A stretch of 64,000 nt of DNA from Wenjunlia tyrosinilytica (GCF_014646055.1 NZ_BMMS01000011.1:1-64000); one strand, 5' to 3'; counted from the stretch's first letter, positions 19,201 through 27,502 are shown. Translations and numbers: made by a program. The notes: a model not told the origin generated them from the sequence alone.

Positions 19201-20286
19201 GGACAGGATCCGGCCGGGCCGCAGGAGGACTCCGGTCAGTCCCGCCATCTCGTCGAGCGCCTGGCCCGGGACCTTGCCGACGAGGTAGGCGAAGGTGCGC
19301 AGGAGGGTGCCGACGACGAGCCTGAGCAGGACATAGGGCAGGACACGGCCGCGGGAGTTGGTGAGGAGGGTGTAGGCGGCGCCGGCCTTGTCCACGCGGT
19401 GCGGCCGGTTGACGGCGCAGTCGATGGGGCGGCGTTCGCGGGCGGCGGCCTCGGCGTGGCGCAGGACGGCGTCGGGGGCGACGAGCACCCGGTGGCCCGC
19501 GGCCTGGACGCGCCAGCAGAAGTCGACGTCGTCGCGCATGAGCGGCAGGCGCCGGTCGAAGCCGCCGAGCTCCTCCCACACGTCGCGGCGCACGAGCATG
19601 CCGGCGGAGGAGACGGACAGGACCTGGCGGACCTGGTCGTGCTGGCCCTGGTCCTGCTCCTTGCGGTCCAGGCCGGTCCAGCGGCGGCCGCTGTGGGCGA
19701 TGCTGACGCCCGCTTCGAGGAGCTGGCGCCGGTCGTACCAGCTGCGCAGCTTCGGTCCGACGACGGCGGCGGAGGGGCTGGAGTCGGCGACGCGCAGGAG
19801 CTGGGCGAGGGCGTCGGGGGTGGGCTCGCAGTCGTCGTGGAGGAGCCAGAGCCACTGGACGGGCTCGGGGAGCTCCTGGTCGAAGGAGGGGTCGTCGTCG
19901 CGCCAGCTGCGGGTGACGGGGTCCCAGCCGCTGCGGCGGGCGAGGTAGGGCAGCGACTCGGTGTCGACCGGTCCCGCGAGGCGGGCGGCCTCGTCGACGG
20001 CGGCGCCGAAGCCGGTGCGGCGGGCGAGGTGGAGGACCCGGTCCTTGCCGAGGCTGTCCTCGAGGAGGTTGGCGGACTCGTCGGCGCTTCCGGTGTCCGC
20101 GGCGACGACGTTCTGGACGGGGCGGTCCTGGCCGTGGAGCCCGGACAGGGCCCGGGGCAGCCAGCGGGCGCCGTCGTGGGCGACGATCACGGCCGTGACG
20201 ACATGGCGCGGGAACTCGGGCGTGCCCGAGTGCGGGTGGTGCTGGGCCTGGTGCGGCTGGGCCGTCTGATGGCTGTGAACGGACAT
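16198..20286 (-). CDS. Large multi-pass family 2 glycosyltransferase
   Basis: This 1362-residue fusion has an N-terminal GT2 domain of about 300 residues (VTAVIVAHDGARWLPRALSG, ADTGSADES, the donor-site WLLHDDCEPTPDAL, acceptor-side MRDDVDFCWRVQ). It is followed by a hydrophobic region of about a dozen helices (roughly residues 470-1080) with extracytoplasmic loops, then a long disordered tail. The tail is Gln/Tyr/Gly/Pro-rich, with repeats of GDTAQ and GFGQD. It probably transfers sugars to a lipid-linked or cell-wall acceptor. The ATG at 20286 is assigned at MSVHSHQTAQ. It is coupled to the DUF5719 gene downstream, and whiB lies upstream on the same strand. Confidence 0.85.
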   Translation of the reverse strand: MSVHSHQTAQPHQAQHHPHSGTPEFPRHVVTAVIVAHDGARWLPRALSGLHGQDRPVQNVVAADTGSADESANLLEDSLGKDRVLHLARRTGFGAAVDEAARLAGPVDTESLPYLARRSGWDPVTRSWRDDDPSFDQELPEPVQWLWLLHDDCEPTPDALAQLLRVADSSPSAAVVGPKLRSWYDRRQLLEAGVSIAHSGRRWTGLDRKEQDQGQHDQVRQVLSVSSAGMLVRRDVWEELGGFDRRLPLMRDDVDFCWRVQAAGHRVLVAPDAVLRHAEAAARERRPIDCAVNRPHRVDKAGAAYTLLTNSRGRVLPYVLLRLVVGTLLRTFAYLVGKVPGQALDEMAGLTGVLLRPGRILSGRRRRKAAGRVDAAELRPLFPPPGATVRLTAEQIVAGLGGGRSDAEASAGRHGAVESGPGDEDADFLEVENFARLKRIARKPAPVLFAALLLVSLLANRQLLGGGSLSGGAMLPASAGASDLWALIGDSWHAVGTGGTSSAPPYLAVLAVLATLLLGKAGLAVTLLLIGSVPLAGLTAYFASRPLVASRVLRAWASVAYALLPAITGALAAGRIGTAVLAVLLPLMARAGVAASGLRLGRAAVERGARPSRRGLWALALLLTVTTAFTPIVWPIAAVLAVAAVVARVLAKQAQLVVPLLLRAAALLATPLLLLAPWSLGLLSSPSRFLLEAGLPYSGGAAAGASDLILLNPGGPGVLSGTFLVGILLAGLAALLRPERRTAVLAAWGVALTGLLFALPMNTTDVTPSPGLAAGPAWPGPAVLLYSLALLTASAVGAEGIRTRVAGLSFGWRQPAAVLIGLAAAAAPLFAAGAWLLRGAGDPLERRDPVQVPAFVAEESSTRDQARTLVLSGGSRSDISFVLVRGSGARLGEAEIAARDGVDRRLGEVVNNLLAGSGADQAGRLSSYAVRYVLVQDGPAQHELSTVLDSTPGILRVSQENGTALWRVDRTVARVTVQEKDSAQPVAVASGPVETHTSIPAGAAGRVLRIADATDSGWRATLNGRALTPTTLDGWAQGFELPAEGGALDVVHDTPVTHAAWLWAQGFLALVVLVLALPGRRAEAEVEDEEAAAEAAPAPVAADLAASGDGRRARRLRAQAAAEAAEAPRRAGAFEPSQVPEPTGAPDLPEPAFPGPDFPDIPAQPAPVGAQGRGNPADAPEQAAEWDAFAPNPPSRTQAAPVYVPEQYPYDDYPPQPHAPGQYPPDQYAQGGYPAGQYGGEQYQQGDTARGDTAQGDTAQGGFGQDGFGQDGFGQDAQQGGFAQGPYADADQPPAAPYTAPGDYGGQYQQPYAPEGYPDPGQYTDPYGYGGQYPDPDPATGYGQQGDPNEHGESERRDGSEQ

Positions 20287-20556
20287 CGAGGAAGCGGGCC
20301 CCGGTTCGCTGGACAGTGGGGACGCGCGCGTGAGCCTCACGCGTCTCGGACGGCCCCCCACACTAACGGCTCACGCAAGAGGCGTTCCGGTGCGGGAGCC
20401 AAGGCCGGGCCAAGGCCCCGCCTCAGGAGGAGGACTGCGACAAAGGTCCGCCTCCCACGGCAGCGCGCGCGGAAGACGGACCTGGTCCTCGGCCGCCTCG
20501 ACCGGCCGTGAGGTGACGGCGGGCGGCCGACGGCGTCGGCGGGTGGGCCTGCGGCG

Positions 20557-20817
20557 TCAGACGGCCGCCTTCTTGAGCCTGCGGCGCTCGCGCTCGGACA
20601 GGCCGCCCCAGATGCCGAACCGCTCGTCGTTGGCGAGGGCGTACTCGAGGCACTCCGAGCGGACCTCGCAGGCCAGGCAGACCTTCTTGGCCTCGCGGGT
20701 GGAGCCGCCCTTCTCGGGGAAGAAGGACTCCGGGTCGGTCTGGGCGCACAGCGCGCGCTCCTGCCATCCGAGCTCTTCTTCGGCTTCATCGCCCAGTAGC
20801 TCAAAAAGCTCGGTCAT
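20557..20817 (-). CDS. whiB: Sporulation regulator WhiB (Fe-S transcription factor)
   Basis: This 86-residue Wbl protein binds a [4Fe-4S] cluster through Cys24, Cys47, Cys50 and Cys56 (ALCAQTD, CLACEVRSEC) and has the GIWGG turn (68-72) and a basic C-terminal tail RERRRLKKAAV for DNA contact. In Streptomyces WhiB acts with WhiA to trigger sporulation septation. The sequence is almost identical to S. coelicolor WhiB as I remember it, apart from the first dozen residues. The ATG at 20817 gives the known length; an in-frame ATG upstream falls within the promoter. A consensus-like promoter is at 20903-20932. Confidence 0.95.
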   Translation of the reverse strand: MTELFELLGDEAEEELGWQERALCAQTDPESFFPEKGGSTREAKKVCLACEVRSECLEYALANDERFGIWGGLSERERRRLKKAAV

Positions 20818-20902
20818 ATGCGCCCCTCGCTCCTGTTTGCATCCCCGTGATGTCGTGATGCCGTCGTCATCTAGTCCGATACGACCGAACGACACGAGTG
20901 AA

Positions 20903-20932
20903 ATTACAAGTGTGCCGATCCAGCTCAGTCAA
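20903..20932 (-). promoter_or_regulatory. whiB promoter
   Basis: The minus strand reads TTGACT (plus 20927-20932), an 18-base spacer, then TGTAAT (plus 20903-20908), about 85 bases before the whiB start. It looks like a vegetative promoter; the developmental promoter known for whiB in S. coelicolor could not be placed with confidence. Confidence 0.6.
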
Positions 20933-21278
20933 GCCGAGATCTGCTATTGGGCCGTTCATTCACTCCACGGAACCAAGGGTTCGCGGAAAGTGTTCAAATC
21001 TGCCCAAACTCCGACAAGCAGCTCCGCGCTCCCCGCGCGACGCCACTTACCACCCATGGACGCGGCCCGAAGAGATCGGGTTGCACATCTGTGCGAGGAG
21101 GCGTTGCGGATCGCCGCCCGCCACGGAAACGTTTCGCGGTTCGCCCCGAGGGGCGCCCCGGAGGTACGCCCCGCACACGGGATGCTGCGCCACGTTCCCG
21201 GTGCCTGTGTGCACAAACCTTTCAGCGGTGCCTGCCGCCGGAACGGGTGAAAGATTCGCCACACCGCGGGACAGTCGG
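20933..21278. other. Intergenic region between whiB and the cysteine leader
   Basis: About 350 bases hold no convincing gene. Several short overlapping frames on both strands lack ribosome sites and Streptomyces codon bias. The base composition is less GC-rich than the flanks, as expected for a divergent regulatory region serving whiB (left) and the sulfur genes (right). Confidence 0.6.
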
Positions 21279-21315
21279 TTGACAGTCGCCCTCTTGACAA
21301 GGTGTCCTGGACCGC

Positions 21316-21423
21316 ATGTCAGTGACCCACGCACCCACCCGGACTCGCCGTGCCGAGCTCCGCCGTGCCGTGACGGCCCACTGCTTCCAGCTCTCCGGCT
21401 GCTGTCGCAGCTGTTCCTGCTGA
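21316..21423 (+). CDS. Cysteine-rich leader peptide upstream of cysteine dioxygenase
   Basis: A 35-codon reading frame starts at the ATG at 21316 and ends in TGA at 21421-21423. Its C-terminal 13 residues read CFQLSGCCRSCSC, five cysteines, the last immediately before the stop. The first half is Arg/Thr-rich. It has no clear ribosome site and may be leaderless. Two TTGACA boxes lie upstream (21279-21284, 21294-21299), but no good -10. It lies 220 bases before genes for cysteine dioxygenase and a rhodanese. Cysteine-rich leader ORFs that sense Cys-tRNA are known upstream of sulfur genes in mycobacteria; the same role is inferred here. Confidence 0.65.
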   Translation: MSVTHAPTRTRRAELRRAVTAHCFQLSGCCRSCSC

Positions 21424-21643
21424 CGCCCGAGGCGCAGCCACTGCCGCTCCCGCGCTGATCCGCGCGGTCGCAGCGACGTCTTTCCGGTACCGACCGCCGA
21501 GGCCATCAGGCCCGGCCGCCGATGCCACCGCGGCCCCGCCCCAGTCCCCGGCGGACGCCCTCGCGCACGCGGAGCCCGCGCCACCGCGCGGACGCGGCGC
21601 AGCCGACTTCCGGTACTTCCTCCCGCCATAGGACACCGCAACC

Positions 21644-22189
21644 GTGTACAGCCCCTCTCCCCTCGCCGCCGAGGTCCCGCAGCTCAGCGACATCTCCATC
21701 GGCGGCGACCCGCTCGCCGTGGAGCATCTGGCCCCCGCCCGCCCCGAGCACCCGCGAACCGTCGCCGAGTTCGCCGGGCTGGCGTGCGCCGTGGCCGGGG
21801 ACCGCGCGCGCTGGGCGCCGCTGGTCGAGTACGACCCCGTGAGCCGCTGGTACCACCGGCTCGAGACCGGCCCCGGCTACGAGGTGTGGCTGCTGACCTG
21901 GCTGCCGGGGCAGAGCAGCGGGCTGCACGACCACGGCCGCTCCTCGGGTGTCGTCACCGTTCTCGAGGGCACGCTCACCGAACGCTCCCTCACCCGCTCG
22001 GGTGAGGCCCGGCGCGAACTGCGGCCAGGCAGCCAGCGGGTGTTCGGCCCCGGCTACCTGCACGAGGCCGTCAACGACAGCCTGGAGCCCGCGGTCAGCC
22101 TCCACGTCTACTTCCCCGGCCTGACCGAGATGACGCAGTACCCGCACCTGCCTCACGTGTGCAGCTCGGTAGTGGGGGAGACCCGGTGA
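21644..22189 (+). CDS. Cysteine dioxygenase family protein
   Basis: This 181-residue cupin enzyme should oxidise cysteine to cysteine sulfinate using ferrous iron and oxygen. The iron ligands are visible in SGLHDHGRSSG (two His) and in YLHEAVNDS (third His), within the expected double-stranded beta barrel; EGTLTER lies between them. The GTG at 21644 has a modest AGGA upstream. The stop overlaps the GTG start of the rhodanese gene (GTGA), so the two are coupled. The Cys-rich leader peptide at 21316 suggests control by cysteine supply. Confidence 0.9.
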   Translation: MYSPSPLAAEVPQLSDISIGGDPLAVEHLAPARPEHPRTVAEFAGLACAVAGDRARWAPLVEYDPVSRWYHRLETGPGYEVWLLTWLPGQSSGLHDHGRSSGVVTVLEGTLTERSLTRSGEARRELRPGSQRVFGPGYLHEAVNDSLEPAVSLHVYFPGLTEMTQYPHLPHVCSSVVGETR

Positions 22190-22617
22190 GCGAGACCGTC
22201 GACAGCCTGGTTGACCGGGCCAGGGCCCGCATCGGCAGGCTCACCCCCGAGCAGGCGCGCGGCGCCGTCGAGGCCGGCGCCGTGCTGGTGGACACCCGCT
22301 ACCAGGCGCTGCGCGAGCGGGACGGACTGATACCGGGCGCGGTGATCGTGGAACGCAACGAGCTGGAGTGGCGCTTCGACCCGGCGTGCCCGTACAAGCT
22401 GCCGCAGGCGGTGGACCACGACGTGCATGTGATCGTGGTGTGCAACGAGGGCTATGCCTCTTCCCTGGCCGCCGCCTCCCTGCGCGACCTCGGACTGCGG
22501 CGGGCGGACGACCTGGACGGCGGCTTCCAGGCATGGGCGGCCGCGGGACTGCCCGTCGTCCCGGCGGCCGGCGCCGGTGGAGGCGAGGGCGGCAAGGGCG
22601 CGGCGCTGCGCCACTGA
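22186..22617 (+). CDS. Rhodanese-like sulfurtransferase
   Basis: This 143-residue single-domain rhodanese has a persulfide-forming Cys in the loop VVCNEGYASS, the N-terminal signature AVLVDTRYQALRERDGLIPGA and the C-terminal DLDGGFQAW. A strong GGGGGAG precedes the GTG at 22186, which overlaps the dioxygenase stop. Together they form a small cysteine-catabolism or sulfur-handling unit: the dioxygenase removes cysteine while the rhodanese manages sulfane sulfur. fbiA follows after 21 bases and may be cotranscribed. Confidence 0.9.
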   Translation: MSETVDSLVDRARARIGRLTPEQARGAVEAGAVLVDTRYQALRERDGLIPGAVIVERNELEWRFDPACPYKLPQAVDHDVHVIVVCNEGYASSLAAASLRDLGLRRADDLDGGFQAWAAAGLPVVPAAGAGGGEGGKGAALRH

Positions 22618-22638
22618 ACCGCCTGGCAGACTGGCCGC

Positions 22639-23682
22639 ATGCGCATCGTGGTTCTGGCCGGAGGCATCGGGGGCGCCCGTTTCCTGCGCGGTCTCAAAGC
22701 GGCGGTTCCGCAAGCGGAGATCACCGCCATCGGCAACACCGGTGACGACATCCACCTGTTCGGACTCAAGGTCTGCCCGGACCTTGACACCGTCATGTAC
22801 ACCCTCGGCGGCGGCATCAACGAGGAACAGGGCTGGGGCCGCGCCGACGAGACCTGGTCGGTCAAGGAGGAGATGGCCGCCTACGGCGTCGGACCGCAGT
22901 GGTTCGGGCTGGGCGACCGCGACTTCGCCACGCACATCGTGCGCACCCAGATGATCGGCGCCGGCTACCCGCTCAGCGCCGTCACCGAGGCGCTGTGCCA
23001 ACGCTGGAGGCCCGGGGTTCGTCTGATCCCGATGTCGGACGACCGGGTCGAGACGCATGTCCTCGTGGACACCGAGGACGGGGGGCGCAAGGCGGTTCAC
23101 TTCCAGGAGTACTGGGTGCGCCTGCGCGCCGCCGTGGAGGCGCGGGCGATCGTCCCGGTGGGCGCGGAGCAGGCGAAGCCCGCCCCCGGCGTACTCGAGG
23201 CCGTCGCGGCGGCCGACGTCGTCCTTCTCCCGCCGTCCAACCCGGTCGTCAGCGTGGGCACGATCCTGGCCGTCCCCGGCATCCGCGAGGCGGTCGCCGA
23301 GGCGGACGCCCCGGTCGTCGGCCTGTCCCCCATCGTCGGGGACGCCCCGGTGCGGGGCATGGCGGACAAGGTCCTGGCGGCCGTCGGCGTCGAGACGACG
23401 GCCGCGGCGGTCGCCGCGCACTACGGTGCCCGCGGGGCAGGAGCCGGGTCCGGCCCGGGCGGAGCGGAGTCCGGGGGCGCGGCGAACGCGTCCTCCGGTT
23501 CCGGCTCCGCCTCCGGGCTGCTCGACGGGTGGCTGGTGGACACCGTGGACGCCTCGGTGGTCGGGGAGGTGGAGGCCCGGGGCATCCGCTGCCGGGCGGT
23601 GCCGCTGATGATGACCGATATCGACACCACGGCCGCCATGGCCCGCGAGGCGCTGGCGCTGGCCGAGGAGGTGCGCCGGTGA
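22639..23682 (+). CDS. fbiA: 2-phospho-L-lactate transferase (F420 biosynthesis)
   Basis: This 347-residue CofD/FbiA enzyme transfers the phospho-lactyl-type (in actinobacteria phosphoenolpyruvyl-type) moiety to Fo, forming the F420-0 backbone. Its hallmarks are [19 protein letters not shown] at the N-terminus, [21 protein letters not shown], and the nucleotide-side [16 protein letters not shown] stretch rich in Gly, Ser and Ala near residues 265-290 looks like an insertion loop. The stop overlaps fbiB as GTGA, so the two enzymes are translationally coupled, as in mycobacteria. Confidence 0.95.
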   Translation: MRIVVLAGGIGGARFLRGLKAAVPQAEITAIGNTGDDIHLFGLKVCPDLDTVMYTLGGGINEEQGWGRADETWSVKEEMAAYGVGPQWFGLGDRDFATHIVRTQMIGAGYPLSAVTEALCQRWRPGVRLIPMSDDRVETHVLVDTEDGGRKAVHFQEYWVRLRAAVEARAIVPVGAEQAKPAPGVLEAVAAADVVLLPPSNPVVSVGTILAVPGIREAVAEADAPVVGLSPIVGDAPVRGMADKVLAAVGVETTAAAVAAHYGARGAGAGSGPGGAESGGAANASSGSGSASGLLDGWLVDTVDASVVGEVEARGIRCRAVPLMMTDIDTTAAMAREALALAEEVRR

Positions 23683-24980
23683 ACGACTTCCGCGTCTGGG
23701 CCCTGGACGGCATCCCCGAGGTGTCGGAGGGTGACGACCTGGCGAAGCTCATCGCCGCGGCGGCGGGACCGGACGACCTGGCCGACGGTGACATCCTCCT
23801 GGTCACCTCGAAGATCGCCAGCAAGGCGGAGGGGCGGCTGCTGAGAGCGGACGACCGCGAGGCGGCGATCGACGCCGAGACCGTGCGCGTCGTGGCGCGG
23901 CGCGGACGCACCCGCATCGTGCAGAACCGTCTGGGCCTGGTCATGGCGGCCGCGGGCGTCGACGCCTCCAACACCGCCCCCGGCACCGTTCTCCTCCTGC
24001 CCGAGGATCCGGACGCGACGGCGCGGCGGATCCGCGAAGGGCTGCGCGAGGCGCTGGGCGTCGAGGTGGGTGTGGTGCTCACCGACACGTTCGGGCGGCC
24101 GTGGCGCAATGGGCAGACGGACGTGGCGATCGGCGCGGCCGGGCTGCGTGTGCTGGAGGACCTGCGCGGGGCGCGCGACACCCATGGCAATGAGCTGGAG
24201 GTCACGGCGGCGGCGGTGGCGGACGAGCTCGCCGGGGCCGGAGACCTCGCAAAGGGCAAGGCGTTCGGCCGCCCGGTGGCGGTGGTGCGCGGGCTCGGCC
24301 ACCTGGTGGACCCTCAGGACGACTCCGGGACGGGGCCGTTGGTGAGGGACGCCGCGATGGACATGTTCCGGCTCGGCACCTCGGAGGCGATCCGCGAGGC
24401 GGTCACCCTGCGCCGGACCGTCCGGGAGTTCACCGACGAGCCCGTGGACGGCGACTCGGTCCGCCGGGCCGTCGCCGCCGCCGTCACCGCGCCCGCCCCG
24501 CACCACACCACGCCGTGGCGGTTTGTGCTGCTGGAGTCGGCGCGGGCGAGGACCCGGCTGCTGGACGCCATGCTGGAGGCCTGGCGTGCGGACCTGCGCG
24601 CCGATGGCCTCTCCGAGGAGCGGATCGCCCGGCGCACGGCCCGCGGGGACGTCCTGCGGCGTGCGCCGTATCTGGTGGTGCCGTGCCTGGTGGCGGACGG
24701 GGCGCATGCCTACCCGGACGCCCGGCGGGCGGCGGCGGAGCGGGAGATGTTCGTGGTCGCGGCCGGGGCGGGAGTGCAGAACCTGCTGGTGGCGCTGGCG
24801 GCCGAGCAGCTCGGCTCCGCCTGGGTGTCGTCGACGATGTTCTGCCGGGACGTGGTCCGCGAGGCGCTCGGCCTCCCGGCCGACTGGGACCCGATGGGCG
24901 CGGTGGCGGTGGGCCGCGCGGCGGCGCCCCCACGAGAGCGGCCCGCGCGCGACGTCGGCGCGTTCATCGAGGTGCGGTAG
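23679..24980 (+). CDS. fbiB: F420-0:gamma-glutamyl ligase with nitroreductase-like domain
   Basis: This 433-residue fusion FbiB has an N-terminal CofE-type gamma-glutamyl ligase ([40 protein letters not shown], residues 1-245) and a C-terminal FMN nitroreductase-like domain ([34 protein letters not shown]). The first domain adds glutamates to F420-0. The second reduces the dehydro intermediate in actinobacteria. The GTG start overlaps the fbiA stop. No other F420 gene (fbiC, fbiD) is in the window. Confidence 0.95.
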   Translation: MNDFRVWALDGIPEVSEGDDLAKLIAAAAGPDDLADGDILLVTSKIASKAEGRLLRADDREAAIDAETVRVVARRGRTRIVQNRLGLVMAAAGVDASNTAPGTVLLLPEDPDATARRIREGLREALGVEVGVVLTDTFGRPWRNGQTDVAIGAAGLRVLEDLRGARDTHGNELEVTAAAVADELAGAGDLAKGKAFGRPVAVVRGLGHLVDPQDDSGTGPLVRDAAMDMFRLGTSEAIREAVTLRRTVREFTDEPVDGDSVRRAVAAAVTAPAPHHTTPWRFVLLESARARTRLLDAMLEAWRADLRADGLSEERIARRTARGDVLRRAPYLVVPCLVADGAHAYPDARRAAAEREMFVVAAGAGVQNLLVALAAEQLGSAWVSSTMFCRDVVREALGLPADWDPMGAVAVGRAAAPPRERPARDVGAFIEVR

Positions 24981-25105
24981 TAGACCTGCGGCGCTCGGCC
25001 CGAGGCAGCCGCAGCGCGCGGAAGCGCGGTGGGCGGGCTGTCGCGTCCTGCCGGGCGACGTGCGGTGGCCGAGGCGCCGCAGCCGAACTCCGGCGGCCGG
25101 TCCCG

Positions 25106-26248
25106 TCAGAACCGTTCGATCGCGAAGACCTGCCGGCGTGGGGCACGGCGGGAGGGGGACCGGCCGAAGAGGAGGATCAGGCGGCAGGCGCGGTGGCGTT
25201 GGCCGCGGTAGGGCTCCAGGAGTTCGAGCATGACGTCGTCGTCGGCGTCCCGGTCGCGCGCCAGGGACCAGCCCACGATGCCGGGCAGGTGCAGATCGCC
25301 GACGGAGACGGCGTCGGGGTCGCCATTGCTCCGCTGGAGAGTCTCGGCGGCGGTCCATGGGCCGATGCCGGGGATGGCCTGGAGGCGCCGGGCGGCGGCC
25401 TCTCCGTCCATCGCCGCGGCCTCTTCGAGACGGCGGGCGTATCGGACCGCGCGCATGATCGTCGAGGAGCGCTGACCGTCGACCCCCGCACGGTGCCACT
25501 CCCAGGAGGGGATCATCGCCCAGCCGCGCGGGTCGGGAGCGACCCGCATTCGGGCGGCGGGCGAGTCGGCGGGGCCGGGAGCGGGTTCGCCGTAGCGGTG
25601 GAGCAGGAGGCGCCAGGCGCGGTAGGCCTCCCGGGTGGTGACGCGCTGTTCGAGGACGGCCGGGATCAGGGCTTCGAGGACCAGTCCGGTGCGGGCGAGC
25701 CTCATGCCCGGGTTGCGGCGGTGCGCCTCGTGCACCAGGCGATGGCGCGGGACGAACGCGGCCGGGTCGTCCTCGGCCCCGAGCAGCGTGGGCATCCGGT
25801 CGAGCAGCCACTGGGCGCCGGGGCCCCATGCCTGGCCGTCAACGGCCGCCTCGCCGGGGCGGGCCATCAGGCGCAGCGTGCCTGGTCCCTCGGGGGTGCG
25901 GGAGGCCCGCCAGACGGAGCCGTCGGGGGCGGGGAGCAGGCAGGGGTCGGCTCCTCCCCGGCGCAGCTTGCCGACGGTGAGAGGCAGATCGAGGGGTCCG
26001 GACGGGGACCAGCGCCGGACGGCGGGCTCCGACGGCGGCGCTCCGGCGACGACCGGCGCCCGGACCCGCGCCTGACTCGGTGCCTGGACCGGTGCCTGGA
26101 CCCGCGCCTGGCTCGGTGTCCGCGCCGGGACTCGTGTCCCGGCACCGGGCCCGCCCCGCGTGCGGCCCTCGACCTGCCGTGGCACGGCCATCAGCCCGGC
26201 GCGGACGGTCGCGCGCGTCATGGGCGGGGTCGGAAGGTCGGACGTCAC
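25106..26248 (-). CDS. DNA-3-methyladenine glycosylase (AlkA/HhH-GPD family)
   Basis: This 380-residue base-excision repair enzyme probably removes alkylated purines. The helix-hairpin-helix (LQAIPGIGPWTAAETLQ, about 289-305) and the catalytic Asp318 in VSVGDLHLPG are intact. The N-terminal 70 residues after the GTG at 26248 are low-complexity Ala/Pro/Arg/Gln repeats (QARVQAP), so the true start could lie further in. It is convergent with fbiB and downstream of the sugar nucleotidyltransferase on the minus strand. No ribosome site is evident before either candidate start. Confidence 0.8.
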   Translation of the reverse strand: MTSDLPTPPMTRATVRAGLMAVPRQVEGRTRGGPGAGTRVPARTPSQARVQAPVQAPSQARVRAPVVAGAPPSEPAVRRWSPSGPLDLPLTVGKLRRGGADPCLLPAPDGSVWRASRTPEGPGTLRLMARPGEAAVDGQAWGPGAQWLLDRMPTLLGAEDDPAAFVPRHRLVHEAHRRNPGMRLARTGLVLEALIPAVLEQRVTTREAYRAWRLLLHRYGEPAPGPADSPAARMRVAPDPRGWAMIPSWEWHRAGVDGQRSSTIMRAVRYARRLEEAAAMDGEAAARRLQAIPGIGPWTAAETLQRSNGDPDAVSVGDLHLPGIVGWSLARDRDADDDVMLELLEPYRGQRHRACRLILLFGRSPSRRAPRRQVFAIERF

Positions 26249-26279
26249 GGGTGCGAGCGTAGCCGCTGCCCGCCCGGGC

Positions 26280-27362
26280 TCACTGGTCGGAGGAGAAACG
26301 GACCGACGCGGGCGCCAGGGTGGCCCCGCACCACACGCGGATGCCGTGGCGCAGCTCGTTGTCCGGGCCGACCACGGCCCCGTCACCGATGACCGCCCCG
26401 TCCAGGACGCAGTGGGCCCCGACGCGGGCACCGGCGCCGATGAGCGAGTTGCGGACCATGGCCCCCGCCTCGATCACCGAGCCCTCCAGGACCAGGCTGC
26501 CGTCCACTCGCGCCCCCGCCGCGACGACGGCCCTGGCGGCGACGCAGGTGCCGCCGCTGAGCTTGGCGTCGACGGCGACGTCGGCACCCTCCAGCACAAG
26601 GTGTTCCCCGGCCCGGCCCGGCACGGCCGGGGAGGGGGCGCGGCCGAGCACCAGGTCCGCGGAGCCGCGCACGAACGCCTGCGGTGTCCCGAGGTCGAGC
26701 CAGTACGTGGAGTCGACGACACCCTGGAGGTGGGCACCGGAGGCGAGCAGGCCGGGGAAGGTCTCGCGTTCGACGGAGACGGGACGGCCCACCGGGATCG
26801 CCTCGATGACGGAGCGGTTGAAGACATAGGCGCCCGCGTTGATCTGGTCGGTGACGATCTCCTCCGGCGTCTGCGGCTTCTCCAGGAACGCCGTGACCCG
26901 CCCGTCGGCCGCCGTGGGGACCAGACCGAAGGCGCGGGGGTCCTCGACCCGGGTGAGGTGGAGGGTCACCTCCGCTCCGGTGTCGACATGGGTACGCACC
27001 AGGCCGGCGATGTCGAGGCCGGTGAGGATGTCCCCGTTGAAGATGAGCACGGGCTCGTCGGGGCCGGAGGTGAGCCGTTCGGCGACATTGCGGATGGCCC
27101 CGCCGGTGCCGAGGGGCTCGCGTTCGGTGACGTACTCCAGGCGCAGGCCCAGCGCGGAACCGTCGCCGAAGTACGGCTCGAAGACCTCGGCGAGGTACGA
27201 CGTGGCGAGGACCACGTGCTCCACCCCGGCGGCGCGGGCGCGGGCGAGCTGGTGGGTCAGGAAGGGCACTCCGGCCGCGGGGACCATGGGCTTGGGCGTG
27301 CGCACCGTCAGGGGGCGCAGGCGGGTGCCCTTTCCGCCGACGAGGAGGATCGCTTCAGTCAC
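26280..27362 (-). CDS. Nucleotidyltransferase, mannose-1-phosphate guanylyltransferase-like
   Basis: This 360-residue sugar-nucleotide synthase has the N-terminal nucleotide-binding signature LVGGKGTRLRPLTVRTPKPM, the metal/sugar site LIFNGDILTG, the product-binding FLEKPQTPEE and a C-terminal left-handed hexapeptide helix (VIGDGAVVGPDNEL). By family and by synteny with mycobacterial manC it probably makes GDP-mannose, completing the manA-manB route, although NDP-glucose synthases look similar. The GTG start follows an AAGGTG-type site. A 17-bp tandem repeat lies immediately upstream of its 5' end. Confidence 0.85.
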   Translation of the reverse strand: MTEAILLVGGKGTRLRPLTVRTPKPMVPAAGVPFLTHQLARARAAGVEHVVLATSYLAEVFEPYFGDGSALGLRLEYVTEREPLGTGGAIRNVAERLTSGPDEPVLIFNGDILTGLDIAGLVRTHVDTGAEVTLHLTRVEDPRAFGLVPTAADGRVTAFLEKPQTPEEIVTDQINAGAYVFNRSVIEAIPVGRPVSVERETFPGLLASGAHLQGVVDSTYWLDLGTPQAFVRGSADLVLGRAPSPAVPGRAGEHLVLEGADVAVDAKLSGGTCVAARAVVAAGARVDGSLVLEGSVIEAGAMVRNSLIGAGARVGAHCVLDGAVIGDGAVVGPDNELRHGIRVWCGATLAPASVRFSSDQ

Positions 27363-27395
27363 CTTGCACCTTGTTCTTCCCGCGCCTTGCTCTTC

Positions 27396-27502
27396 GGTCG
27401 TCTGCGCTCATCGGTCGTCCGCGCTCTTCGGTGGTCTGCGCTCATCGGTCGTCCGCGTTCATCGGTGGTCTGCGCTCTTCGGTGGTCTGCGCTCATCGGT
27501 GG
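27396..27502. repeat. 17-bp tandem repeat, six copies
   Basis: Six head-to-tail 17-base units of the form GGTGGTCTGCGCTCATC run from 27396 to 27497, with a partial seventh. Variation is confined to a few positions (TCG/TGG, CTG/CCG, ATC/TTC). The array begins 34 bases before the nucleotidyltransferase start and occupies its presumed promoter or leader. Confidence 0.92.

Noticed and set aside
27396-27502. CRISPR array
   Set aside because: The 17-base units are directly contiguous with no unique spacers, and no cas genes are in the window.
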